From Isoetes taiwanensis (taxonomy: Eukaryota > Streptophyta > Lycopodiopsida > Isoetales > Isoetaceae), in NCBI GenBank assembly GCA_021234155.1, contig JAJEKV010000283.1, forward strand, positions 62,001 to 126,000: a DNA stretch of 64,000 bases, written 5' to 3'. A program made the position numbers and the translations under genes. The notes under the pieces were generated by a model that saw nothing but the letters and a program-made list of their open reading frames with translations, did not search any database and was not told the origin of the DNA. Below are positions 21,120 to 32,139 of this stretch, one piece after another (position 1 is the stretch's first letter; each line of letters starts with the position of its first letter).

Positions 21120-23600
21120 CGTTGGATCGTCCATATTTCAGATCTAACGAGGAAGCCGCAATGGCCAAGCTCTGCAATCAGATTTCTCGGCTTATCTGCC
21201 GAAGTTGCATTCTTCGCTTAAGGCCGCCTGGGCTATGGGGTTCTTCACTTACTCTTTTTGGCCAAGCTCTGCAATGGGTTTTCTCAGCTTATCTAATGCC
21301 GAATTTGCGCCTTGGGCATTCGTGTTTGCTTCAAGGCCACCTGGGCTGTGCATTTTGAGGCTGCCGTAGCTTTGGCCATATTTGTTTTAGGGTTCTTTAC
21401 TTAGCCAAATTGGTGGCAAAGAGATCAAGGCATCATGGCAAAAATAGAAGGTATTGTTCTGTCGGATAGCTGCCTGATGGATGTTTTGGTCGCTGGAATG
21501 GAAGCAACCAGAAAATGCATGTCGGATCTGCCGGATATTTTGGTCGCTTGAATGGAAGGAACCACAAAATGCATGTCGGATCTGCCTTAGCTTTAAAGTA
21601 CAGGTCGAATCTTCCTTTTCTGACGTGAATGAGGCTGTTTGAACCGATGATCAGTCTGCTCTCGTTTATCTGCTCATGACCAAAAGGGACAGATGGGGAC
21701 TCGGGGAGGTAAGGTTTTTTGGAAAGCTCTTACTATTTGCATGGATACTAGGTCATTCTGGTAGAAAAATATGAAGTTATGGTGAATACAATGCAAGTTG
21801 ATTTTTATCCTTGGAAAACTATTTCAAGTTTATGCTTGTTCGAGTTTGAATTTTCGTTTCGATTTGGACAGGTTTTGTTCTTCGACCTCTACGTTATAAT
21901 GCGTGATTCCAAGCTCTTTTGCAGTCTGCATTGCTTGCACTGTAACCATCGTTTGCAGGGTGTTAAGGAGCAGTTAGAAATCTTGATGTTGCCGTCGATG
22001 TTCTGGTTTGTAATCCACTCTTATCTTTGTATTTAAGATTTTTAGAATAACCCATTGACAATTTACTTTACGGTTCTATAGATGAGAGCGTAGAGTTGAA
22101 GAGTGGTCCGGCTGGATCGCGACAATAGGGGTCTCTGGTGCCAGATTCGTAGTTCTTGAGGCCTTATAGATTTGGGGTTTTTTTTCCTTTGCGAAATCCG
22201 GGTTTAGCCTTGGTATTTACCGGCTATTAAACTGCACTCGGCTTGGCAGTTGATGGGCGGTGCATTGACGGAGGTTTGCTCCCGCCCAGAGTTGTCCTTC
22301 CATGTTTTCAGATCTACAAGGGCCATAACCAAATCTTTTTTTGCAGTCCGGCTTGGATATAAGTTCATCTATCTTGGATTCCTACACCCAGCTATATGGA
22401 TCTACCTGTATATCTGTTGTTCTTCTCAATCTTGCTGTGGCCATTTCTGATACCTCTAATTTCTCTAATTTTGAGGTTTTTTCCTTACTTTACAAAACTG
22501 TCACTTTGTTGCAAAAGGAATGTCAGCAAAAGAAAATGTCGGATAACTTCTCCCCTTTTTTCCTTTAATTATTCTAGGTATATCTTTTCAATGTAGCATT
22601 ACGGCTATGGCAACAGCCTGCACAAAGTACAAAGTTGAAGACAGTGAGTTATGGAGGTAATGCCCTTCTAGTTCTTCTAGGAAAATGTTCTTCTTTAGAA
22701 GTTTGACATGTTTGGAATTTTAAAAAGACAAATTAAACCGCATTGGGAAGGTGATTGTGGATTCTTTCCTGCAGTTCCGTGTGTGCAGCAGGTCCATATG
22801 ATTAACATCGCCATCTTTGTAATAACTGCTTTGAAAAACATTGTCTCCCATGCAGATTTCATATAATACAAGCTGACAAATTGTCTGCTCTTGATTTTCC
22901 ACCGTTTCTTGAAAATAAGAATACTGAATAATTATGTGATGACGTGATATTGTGGAGCTCATGAACATAATTCTTTTATTTGGAGAATGTATGTGTGGAT
23001 CATGATTGAGCACAATTGAGTTATATGGTTTGCATGTCATGCCTTTTCATGATAAAACCTTGTGGATTACACGATAAAGCTTTGTTGAAGTATACTAGTT
23101 GGTTTACATGCAGGTGCTATGCATTAATGGAGAACTAGATTCTGGAATCGAACTAGATGAATGCAGTTTCAACATTATTGTTACTGTAACATCATCTGAT
23201 GTGAGTACTCCTTTATAAGCAGTATTCTTGAGTGTTGTTTTCTGCTTGGATTACAATGATGTTTTTAGACACAAATGATTTGTTGTTTATCAAACTGGTG
23301 TTTCTCTAGAAGGATGCTCTGTAAAACAAATCGTATATACCAGAAATTTTGACAATAGACAAGGAGTTACCTGTTATTACTTCTTTACATCATCATTTTT
23401 TCATACCAACTAGCCATTGTCCTGCTCAGAAAACATGTTATTATTTGCAGATTTTGAGGACCTACCGAAAGGAGAAAAAAAAAGGGGAACCTCTTTGGCC
23501 ATTTCTGAAGTGCAAGAACTGGAGAAAGGGAACCGATGCTGTTGCGCATTGACATGATCAAAATGTTGCTGAACAGAATGTGCCAAAAGCATAGAGCTCA
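21120..23600. other. Interior of transposon 2 with exon-like pieces
   Basis: Mostly intron-like sequence. One short segment at about 23115-23200 reads LCINGELDSGIELDECSFN and ends at a GTGAGT donor after a TGCAG acceptor, so it looks like a true exon of an unidentified gene. Frames at 21122-21358 and 21779-22036 have no known domain. Confidence 0.35.
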
Positions 23601-23618
23601 TGTTTATGTTATTGCAGC

Positions 23619-23895
23619 TATTTTCAAACACTTTGATCCCGGCTTTTGTGTTTTCCAGGGCCATTTTTGACAAGCTAGGTATGCTCCAGTTTTCAATTAT
23701 AGTACAGAAATCCCGCAGCTTGGATGCCCTAGGAGACCATTGCCAGCACGTTTTCCTATGCAGCAACAAATGCATGCACCTTGAGGGCAAGTATTTCATG
23801 CACAAGATGCAATACTTTGATCCTGGTTTGTATTGTCCAGTCCGTTGGGTTTACAAGCTAGGTATGCTCCAGTTTTCAATTATAATGCAGCATGC
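23619..23895. repeat. Tandem duplication of about 180 bp
   Basis: ACAAGCTAGGTATGCTCCAG followed by TTTTCAATTATA occurs at about 23669 and 23851. Each copy is preceded by a related TTTGATCC(C/T)GG...TCCAG block. Downstream (about 23935-24140) a frame reads GHSNSAFGSSQSN and MYMRAPQYPYHMS, a low-complexity, exon-like piece of unknown origin. Confidence 0.6.
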
Positions 23896-24879
23896 CTCAG
23901 CTTGAAACAAGTTTTCATGCACAAGATGTAATAATGGGTGCTTTGGTGCTGGTCATAGCAATAGTGCATTTGGCTCTAGTCAGAGCAATACACATCCTTC
24001 CATGACCATGTATATGCGTGCTCCTCAATATCCATATCATATGTCATGTCCAGGGGTGGCAGATCATTGTGTAGGTTTGCAGCATTCTCCAATGTCCAAT
24101 GTTGTTGTTGGTCAGTTCATTATGTACAATAGCTGGCGTTAGCCTGTTTTTACAAGATATTTATGTGTCCATGTTCTTGGGTGGCTGAACCCTTTGTGGG
24201 TTCACCTCTCTTTGAATGTGGGCTCGACTACTTTCTTCAACCAACCAACCTTTTTAAAATATGAGAAAGTGATTGGAAATAAAACGGAAAAAGGATTTAG
24301 AAGGACTTTCAGGTTCCTAGTGCAGATTCTGCTGGTTTTTTTAAGACACCTGATTATTGAAATGGTTCCTTATTAGTTGAGAAACAAGCTCCATCAAAGA
24401 AAGGTTCGTAAGCATCGTTTCATTTGGTGACGGCATGTAGATGAATGGCTTGAGTTTATTGCAGTAGCATGACAAAATTTTCACAGTTTGAAGTATCCTG
24501 TACTGCTGGCGTATCATGATAGTTAATTGTGAAATAGGAGGTATTTCCTTTTGAGATGTTAGCTAGGTTGTCACTTTGAAGAGAGAGAGAGAGCGGTAAT
24601 CTCTGTCTCTATGTGCCAAAACATTTGTGTAAGATTATTCTAAACTCTTTGCTGAATTAGAAGACATTCTTTGTCTAACGGGATCTTGTTGTTTATACTG
24701 TTCCTGGGCAAAGACTCATAAAGGAGCAGTGTGAAAGCTACCATCAATCAGCTTTCAAAATGCAAACTAGCAAAATGGAACTTCCTTTTTTATCTTTGCA
24801 ATGCTGGAAAGGATTTCTGAGGCCACTGGGGTCTCTTTCCTCTGGCCACTTCTAACTTCTGGGAAAATGTTCATAAGGT

Positions 24880-25110
24880 ATGGATGATTATAGTTACAAT
24901 CAAATTGCTTTTTTTCTGCAACAAATATTGGAATTCTGCGGAATCAGTGATCGAATCTGCATTAACGGTGCTGTGTATGGCGTGTATTTATCTGGTAGAA
25001 AAACAAGCTTAAAAAATTACATGAGTTTATTGAAAGGATTAGCAATGACCATATCTTTGAATGTACTGTAAATGCAGACTTAGACTCTCTTTCTATAGAA
25101 GTAGTTTTAT
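24880..25110 (+). pseudogene. Exon-like fragment, unknown protein
   Basis: A frame reads ILEFCGISDRICINGAVYG, then a shifted frame continues LHEFIERISNDHIFECTVN. The two halves look like one coding segment broken by frameshifts. I do not recognise the family. It lies upstream of the PPR fragment, within transposon 2. Confidence 0.3.
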
Positions 25111-25254
25111 AGAAATTTTCCTATTGACAGCCTTGGAATTGTGTAAATAGAGATGGAAAGAAGCCTTTCTTATATTGGCGATAGGGAATACACTTCGAAA
25201 TAGATCATATGCCACTTAATTCAAGCATGCGTTAATTTGAGACTTATTGCTTAA

Positions 25255-25745
25255 GGGAAGTGGGTCCATGCTGCCCATGTTATCAAAACTAGATATTTTT
25301 AAAGAACTAGATATTTTTCTTTGGAATAGCCTTGTTAACATGTATGCAAAGACTGGAAAATTTGATGATTTGGCAAAATGTAATGTGTTTTACGTTGATT
25401 GCAATGATATCAAGCGGTGCCTAGCTGGAAAAGGCCAGGAAGCCCTCGAGCTCTTCTTGCAAATGCACATAGAATGCATGGCATAAAGTTGTGCACTTAA
25501 TGCATCGACAATCATAGGGCCTTTGCAAGTGCCTTCATGCTTATGTTCTATAGGGGCCTTGCAAGTGCCTTCATGCTTATGTTCTGAAACTAAAGTGTGA
25601 GGTTGGCAATATTGCCTCTAACATGCTTGTGGACATTTATGCAGAATGTGGAGATGCCTAGGCGCGGTGTTATCTCGTGGAGAATGATTTCAGGGTATGC
25701 GCCAACAGGGAATAGCATTGAAGCCCTTCTCTCATTTTACTTCGA
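25255..25745 (+). pseudogene. Captured pentatricopeptide-repeat (PLS-type PPR) fragment
   Basis: Across shifted frames the sequence reads KWVHAAHVIKTRYF, DIFLWNSLVNMYAKTGKFDD, GQEALELFLQMH, then KCLHAYVLKLKCEVGN, SNMLVDIYAECGDA and GVISWRMISGYA. These are successive PLS-type PPR repeats, which in plants bind organellar RNA. Several frame breaks and a 36-bp tandem duplication (about 25515-25590) make it a pseudogene. There is no start, transit peptide or C-terminal E/DYW domain. Confidence 0.8.
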
Positions 25746-25749
25746 TTGA

Positions 25750-27065
25750 TATCTCATTTGCAATGTCTCTCAATTAGTTCGTTTCTTTTTAATGTTTGAG
25801 AGGTCGATAATAGGATTTTTATCTTTTGAGCATTGTAGTTTTAAAACAATTTATTTCAAGCTACATTGCTTCAACAGGAATAAATTATGGGTATATTGAG
25901 CGTAGCCCTGCATGGTAGGAGACTCAAATGCCTAAATGTTGAGCTAGAAGGCGTTCGTTGGGCCGAACATTGTGGGATGTACATGCATGCAACTTTTCCT
26001 CTAGGCTTTTACGTTTCCATTTTCTAAAATAAAGATCTCTTATCGTTTTTATTCCAATTAGTATTGAGGTCCAACTTAAGAATAATATTTTCCACATCAT
26101 CATCTTACTTTACTAGCCCTTCCTACATCTCCCACTAGAAAAGACAAAAAAGAAAAAAGCTAAATACATCCACGAGACAAATCCTCCTTGCCACAATACA
26201 CTCACGAAAATGGTGACTACCATCTTGAGAGCCTTAAAGCAGAATGGTGCATAACTCTCATGTACAAACGCGAATCCAATGGTGCATGACTCATGAATAA
26301 ATGTCAGAAAACAAGACTTTGCCAGTTCCAAAACAACTTTAGCACATCTACTTTTTGTATTGCATAAATATATTGTATCTCATGGCATGGAGAGCATGTT
26401 GTGCTTTGCATTTTTGTGTACATGCCATCCATGGCATGCTTTTGCTTCTTTGTCCATTTTGCACATTTGTCACTAAGTTATTTGAGGAGTATATTTTGCA
26501 ATTATCAATTCATCTCTACTCTTAAACAAATTGCATTTCTAGTTGCCCATGTTTGAAACTAGGCATATGCCTTTAAGCACTATATAATGGCAGGCTGGGC
26601 TCCGTTGAAATTTTCTAGACTAGCTTATTTTAGGCTTCCAGCCAGATTATGTCTCTTTTGACAAATTTTGTACATTAGGTTAATTTGAGCCTGCAGCCAA
26701 GGTATGTGTCTTTTAAGATTACACCAATATATTTTATCTTGCAACTCTTTTTTGAACTTCTAGGTCCCCACCATAACATTGCTTTTTACTTCTAATTCTT
26801 AAGTACTATAACGGAAAAAAGAAGAAGTAGTTTTTATGACATGCCATTTGGGAGTATTCCCATCGGACATATGAAGCGCAAACCACCATAACATTGCTTT
26901 GTTGTGCAATTGTTAGGTCTTGCCCCCAAATACCTCACATTGAATGTGTCTGTGGAGGACCTCGATTTGTTCTAAAACTAGTGTGATACCACTAAAACCA
27001 AACGTATAGTCCATGTATAACCACTCATAGTGCAACCGCTCATAGGAACTTGGATAGAATCAGCT
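25750..27065. other. Non-coding interior of transposon 2
   Basis: No gene or clear element recognised; AT-rich sequence with short T runs. Confidence 0.5.
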
Positions 27066-27850
27066 GAACCCATATGTTTGAAAATCTTTGAGAATTTAGG
27101 AGAATCTAAGCGAATCTTAAGAGAAACTTTGGGAATCTAGGAGAAGCTTGCTGAAATTTTTGAGAATCTAGAGGAATCTTGAAAGAATCTTAGAGAACCT
27201 AAGAGAATTTTCATAGAATCTTGGGGAATCTAGGAGAATCTTCATAGAATCTTAGGGAACCTAGAGGAATCATGGGACAATATTTGGGAATCTAGGGGAA
27301 TCTTAGGGAGTCTGAAGAGAATCTATGGAAATTGTCATAAAATCTTTAAGAATCTATGGGAATTTGGATAGAATCTTGGAGAATCTAGATGAATCTTAAT
27401 AAAATCTAGAGGAATCTCTAGATAATCTTAAGAATCTAGGGGAATCTTTGTAGAACCTTAGGGAATCTAAGGGAAAATCTAAGGGTATCTACGGGAATCT
27501 TGGTGCAATCTTGGAAAATGTGGGGGAATCCTAACAGGATCTTAGAGAATCTACAGGAATCTCAAGAGAATCTTAGGGATTGGGGAGTCTAGGGGAATCT
27601 TCATAGAATCAGGGGAGCTAGAGGAATCTCAAGAGAATGTATATGAATCTCAAGCGATCCTTTGGGAATCTAGGGGAATATTCCTAAAATCTTCAAGAAT
27701 TTAAAGTAATCTTGATAGAGTCTTGGAGAATCTAGAGGAATCCTGGGGTATTCTTCTGGAATCTAGGGGAATCTAAAGGAATCTCCATAAAATCTTTAAA
27801 AATCTAGGTGGAATCTTGGAGAAACTTAATAAAATTTAGGGAATCTATAC
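27066..27850. repeat. Degenerate GAATCT minisatellite
   Basis: About 780 bp built from variants of AGAATCTAGGGGAATCTT with irregular spacing, all on one strand. It immediately precedes the conserved 3' terminus of transposon 2. No long open frame. Confidence 0.85.
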
Positions 27851-27901
27851 ATTTTTGTTTCATCCCATTTTATTTTATCCCGTTGATAGTACAAAGACTT
27901 G

Positions 27902-28400
27902 TATATTAATATTGGTGAAACAGTCATAACAAGAAGTAATAACATGCGCCAATATATGGGCTTTCGCAAAAGAAGTATGTCATACTATTCCTTTTACATA
28001 ATATTCAATCTACAAAATTCATAATCTTCCGCAATCATCAACACGTAGTCCAAAATTATCAGGATCGTATCTCTTATCCATGAAAACCATCCGGTAGATC
28101 ATAACCCTCATGTGAATGTAAGGTCCAGATTATGCAGTTTTTGCATTAGGCACATTTGGCCACACATTTGCCCTGCCAAAAAAGCAAAAGGGCACCAAAG
28201 TCAGAACTCTGGTAAAAAATGTATATAATTTTTTAAGGCATCAAAATGAATTATACTTTTCAAAGCTCAGCATTGCTTGCACTCCATCAGTATTTCTATG
28301 GATCACGTTTGATCTTGGCTTAGTTACTGATGCTTCCCCAGGGGTACAACTAACGATAGTATCTGAATTTTCCGTGAGGTTTATAATATTCTGACTAGAA
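27902..28400. other. Unassigned sequence right of transposon 2
   Basis: No gene seen. If the PLE-like element is continuous, this should be the part lying upstream of the RT gene. Confidence 0.4.
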
Positions 28401-28968
28401 TCAATCTTTGTTCCTTGTCACCCGAGGAGGTAGATATGATTCACTCCCACTGCATCCTTTATGAGCTACCCAGGTAGTAGTAGTAGCAGTAGTGCTTTCG
28501 TCCCTTGATTTTTTACTGTATTTCTTCCTTAAAAACTCCTCATCTTTTAGCATCACCTCACATACCTCAACCAGTCTTGTGTTACCGAAGGTCTGTATTA
28601 TGTCACAATTCGGGCTAACAGTCAACTTGCTAGCAATCTTAATCATTGTCTCACGAACATGCATATAGGCTAGCTGTGCCAAAATAGGTTTCTTGAGATT
28701 TTTTGTCGATAAAATGCAAAAGTATGCCATCCTACCGGCGGTGAATACTTGGGATAAACAATCTCCGGTGATTAAATAAGTACCAAATAGCGATCAAACC
28801 ATCCTTACATGTATCGGTGGGCAGACTACATTTAATATAAGGACTCCAGCTCCTCCAAATCTTATGTAGGTATGAATATCCTCTTTCAGTATTCAAATAC
28901 CCCATATGGGCTTTGACGCATAAAGTGACACCACTATTCTGCCTACATTTCTTATCAAAGACCAACAC
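28401..28968 (-). CDS. Hypothetical protein fragment, two overlapping-frame pieces
   Basis: Two adjacent minus-strand frames (28732-28968 and 28401-28730) read as one protein if a frameshift near 28770 is allowed: GYSYLHKIWRSWSPYIKC, KDGLIAIWYL, then LAQLAYMHVRETMIKIASK, VCEVMLKDEEFLRKKYSKKS and a stop. The second piece is Lys-rich with no recognised domain. It could be part of the PLE-like element or an independent insertion. The right end coincides with the start of a fold-back arm. Confidence 0.35.
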
Positions 28969-29380
28969 ATAACTACCATTGAGACCATTGAATCCAACAC
29001 ATTTAAATTAAAATCCCCTTAAACCCCTTTGGTTTGGGTGCATATTCACCACGGGGTGACTCAGCAACGAGTACGTTGGATAGGCATATTCACCCCTTAT
29101 TCCTTAATCTACACACGGTACATAAAGTTCCTCGTTTGTGGGGTATGCAAGTACAAGATTTGCTATCTTGTATAACAACATTCACAAAATACTATAAGAT
29201 TTCAAAGGAATACTATATGGTGTTGATTTAGATGCGTGCAAAAAAAATACAAATCTGAGGGCTCTCGGCGCCCTACGTCACCCCGATGTGAATATGCACC
29301 CAAACCAAAGGGGGTTTAAGGGGATTTTAATTTAAATGTGTTGGATTCAATGGTCTCAATGGTAGTTATGTGTTGGTTAT
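28960..29380. mobile_element. Fold-back/MITE-like element with inverted arms of about 100 bp
   Basis: The left arm (about 28960-29060) and right arm (about 29275-29380) are near-perfect inverted copies, including ACCAACACATAACTACCATT and GGTTTGGGTGCATATTCAC, around about 215 bp. No coding capacity. A third partial copy of the outer arm motif (ATGTGTTGGTTAT) lies at about 29465. I could not define a target duplication. Confidence 0.75.
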
Positions 29381-29677
29381 TATACTAAAAAAAATTTTGG
29401 GCCCTTCGGGCCCTAAAAAAAACAAGCAGACGTAAGAATATTAATTAATGTTAATGGTTGTTATGTGTTGGTTATGACATAAGAATATATCAATGTTGTA
29501 CTATAATTACATTTCTAAGGTTTCCAATTGCATCAAATTAGGAAAGGATGGTGGTTGGGCCATATTTAAAACCTCATAAAACTTGGATAACCACCATATT
29601 CAATACCATATTGCAACGTATGAACATCATAATTTCAAGTGCAACTATTGTGTAACAAAAGTACCAAGATGATTGCA

Positions 29678-29890
29678 TCATTCCACACTAAGAATACTAT
29701 CCCCAATATGAAGTAATATCGCATAAGATATTTGCAATGAGAAACAAATTCTATAATCCACATTCCACGTTAGCAAAATGTTAGGTATGGAGTTGGAGTT
29801 GTTCATACAGTCATCTTGAGAAAGGATAACGGACATGACATCACGGATAAAGGACTCGACATCGGTTTCACCACTTTGGTACAAATCCAA
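29678..29890 (-). CDS. Hypothetical exon-like frame
   Basis: A 70-codon minus-strand frame beginning MDLYQSGETDVESFIRD. The first half looks coding by composition; nothing is recognised. It may belong with the segment at 30290-30475 as parts of one decayed gene. Confidence 0.25.
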   Translation of the reverse strand: MDLYQSGETDVESFIRDVMSVILSQDDCMNNSNSIPNILLTWNVDYRICFSLQISYAILLHIGDSILSVE

Positions 29891-29975
29891 GGTTAATGCT
29901 AGACTACATCTTTTTTATTAAGAGGAGGGTTATGTGGAGTTCTTTCCCTCTACATACGCATGCATAAAAGATTTT

Positions 29976-30093
29976 TAAAGCTCACCACAAGTTGAAGCAT
30001 ATGCATATATAACTAGCAAAAAGTATTCCCACGGTTTTAAAGCTCACCACAAGTTGAAGCATATGCATATATAACTAGCAAAAGTATTCCCAC
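29976..30093. repeat. Tandem duplication of about 60 bp
   Basis: AAAGCTCACCACAAGTTGAA followed by GCATATGCATATATAACTAG is present twice in direct tandem. Confidence 0.9.
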
Positions 30094-30289
30094 GGGCTTT
30101 GATCAACAAATGCACTTGTCGACCTTCCACGAGAAAGATAAAAATAGGTTGCGAGAATCTGGAGAACTTTAAGGTGGATGATTACATAATTAAAACATGA
30201 TTTGCGAAACAACAATCTTAGTTTCCTATGCAATGCAAAATAAATTGAACAAAAAAAAATTATGGAGCGGCCTTGTCCAAAACCAACGA

Positions 30290-30475
30290 GATGTGAAGAT
30301 GCCCTCGTTTGAAGCAACAAATGAATCGCCAAAATCTGCCGAGCTTGAGAAGTGTTGTCGAAAGTGGTTTGCCAAAGCTCCGCACCCAAGCTATCATCGG
30401 AGTACATTCCAATGCTTTCCCGGTTGGCATCTCTAGACATCAACTCACGAATAATTTCATCGGCTTCATCGTTTC
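30290..30475 (-). CDS. Hypothetical exon-like frame
   Basis: The minus strand encodes NDEADEIIRELMSRDANRES and MYSDDSLGAELWQTTFDNTS with coding-like composition. The surrounding frame (30075-30575) degenerates on both sides. A repeated piece (ATAAGCAATTACAACCACG) flanks it at about 30523 and 30622. Family not recognised. Confidence 0.3.
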
Positions 30476-31261
30476 TTACATGTAAATAAATGAGCGGAAA
30501 CACCCTTCTTCTAGAATAGAATAGATAAGCAATTACAACCACGAAATCCTCTTCTACGCATACGTGTAAAACCAAAAAAATAAAAATACCTTTGTTCTTC
30601 TTCTTTAAGCAATTTCAACGGATAAGCAATTACAACCACGGAATCCTCTTCTCACGCAGCGCCTTTGTAAACATCTGCGGTTTTGAGCGGATAAAGTAGC
30701 CCCGATTTCATACAAAACCATCTTTGGTCCTTGGCTTGCATGAACATCTAATACAAGCGGAATAGGGTTTGAAATGCAAGGGGGCTAAAAAGGCTATAGA
30801 TGGGCGATTCTCGAGCTAGTAATAATCACGAGATACACTCTACCTATTTATGCATTGCGAGCCCATCCCCTGTTCCGAGAAAAATGCTATCCCCTGTTAC
30901 TCCGCCATGTCTATCCGAGAAAAATGCTTCCTGAAGCTCGGAGAGGAGGTGTTGGGGAGCCGTATCTGCTCCAGAATATGAGGAAGAGAGAGAAGTCGAT
31001 TCTTTAAGAGAGACCATATGCCTCGAACCCTAAAATATGCCCTTTCGACTCCTGCATGCAAAGGGAGGGTTGTACATATATTTTTCTTGTACATCTCGAC
31101 AAATACATGGGTGCTAACCATTAAAAAAGAGCAAAAAATCAATGCAGCATGTATGCGCACTCTAGAAATACTTATTAGTACACTCCATCAGATACATTCA
31201 CCAAATCATAGCAAAACCATAGGAAAAAACAGTATAAAAATACAAAAGAAACCCCCTGTTA

Positions 31262-32044
31262 TTATGCTACATATTCAGCTTCATCAATAATCTTAACCAT
31301 GTTATTTGTCTCATTTATAACATTAGCCATCTCATCTTCTTTAATATCGGCCATCATCATCCAAACTTTAGTACTAATAGGTGCTAATGTTCCAAAATTA
31401 AGGCTTCTCCATAATCCTTGCTGAAATTCCTCCCCCAACCATTCTATAGCCATTTCAGAAATAATAGGGAATCTTAGGCAGTTCCCTAATGTAAGTCTGA
31501 CCAGATTATCCATATTGCTGTTCTTCAGATTAGCCTCCTTTTCTTTTTTCATGAGATCCATATCAACTTTAGGGAAATATTTAACAAAACCCTGCGTCTC
31601 AGTCTCATCAATACCATAATCTATTTGTTTACCTTTTTCCATTTCAAACGTGTTATCAGTCAACCCATGTACTTTCTCAAGGTATGTGACAGTAGCTTTG
31701 CACTCTATTGACAACATGTCATCCAAGTCTGTCCGATCAGCAAGTATCTCCTGAGTTTTTGAGAATAGCTGTTGTATAATTCCTCTGCATTCTTCTAATA
31801 TCATTCCTTTCTGATCGAGCATAAGAAATGTCTCGAACCAAGTACTAAAACCAAGATGAATGATAGGTGAGAATTGATCAGGAAGCAGTCTTCTATTCAA
31901 ATCCAGCATAAGAGCATGTATCTCTTCATTAGGTATTAACCCAATAATCGCTTGGACAGCTTTGTTAGGTGGATCACCCACACCACCATAGCCCATATCG
32001 AATAGATGCATCATCCACTCATTTTTCTGCAAGGTAACATCCAA
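31262..32044 (-). CDS. 260-aa ORF of the PLE-like element, unknown function
   Basis: An intact frame. The first real Met codons are the MM at codons 11-12, since the upstream start is TTG; an acceptor-like TTACCTTGCAG precedes them, so it could also be an exon. The protein is acidic, mostly helical in appearance, with no signal peptide, membrane segment, zinc finger or nuclease motif that I can recognise. It begins about 50 bp downstream of the 5' hairpin that marks the element's start, so it is the best candidate for a first ORF accompanying the RT. It is intact despite the decay around it. Confidence 0.55.
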   Translation of the reverse strand: MDVTLQKNEWMMHLFDMGYGGVGDPPNKAVQAIIGLIPNEEIHALMLDLNRRLLPDQFSPIIHLGFSTWFETFLMLDQKGMILEECRGIIQQLFSKTQEILADRTDLDDMLSIECKATVTYLEKVHGLTDNTFEMEKGKQIDYGIDETETQGFVKYFPKVDMDLMKKEKEANLKNSNMDNLVRLTLGNCLRFPIISEMAIEWLGEEFQQGLWRSLNFGTLAPISTKVWMMMADIKEDEMANVINETNNMVKIIDEAEYVA

Positions 32045-32099
32045 TAGGATCAGAACCTTAAATCATACATATAATATATTATATAAGGGGTAAACTGTG

Positions 32100-32121
32100 T
32101 TTGTTAGATAGCTCTAACAAA
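32100..32121 (-). other. 5' terminal hairpin of the PLE-like element
   Basis: Nine-base arms TTTGTTAGA and TCTAACAAA around TAGC, perfect. It sits 12-30 bases inside the element boundary. The copy at 7422-7441 differs in the stem but preserves pairing on the minus-strand RNA. Confidence 0.8.
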
Positions 32122-32139
32122 TGGAAGTCCCAATTTCTT

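Larger units (their letters stand above)
20957..27901 (+). mobile_element. Gene-capturing transposon 2 (Helitron-like)
   Basis: It starts immediately after transposon 1 with TATATATATACGATTATAT, AAGCTGCCCCCTTAT, GAGGTGTCGCCG and GACGGTTCAGAT, a diverged match to the start of transposon 1. It ends TTTATTTTATCCCGTTGATA through GACTTG at 27901. Head-to-tail arrangement with identical termini suggests rolling-circle or site-specific tandem insertion. It contains PPR fragments and a minisatellite. No transposase or helicase is recognised. Confidence 0.45.
10393..32136 (-). mobile_element. Large PLE-like retroelement, interrupted by nested transposons
   Basis: Reading the minus strand from about 32136: ATTGGGACTTCC boundary, 5' hairpin (32100-32121), 260-aa ORF (31262-32044), weak ORFs, then the RT gene (10486-12546), a 3' double hairpin and (GAA)n. 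Positions 12827-27901 are two later insertions; without them the element would be about 6.7 kb. Both ends match the short derivative at 6984-7457, which is the main evidence that these distant parts belong to one element. The joining of the halves across the insertions is inference. Confidence 0.55.
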
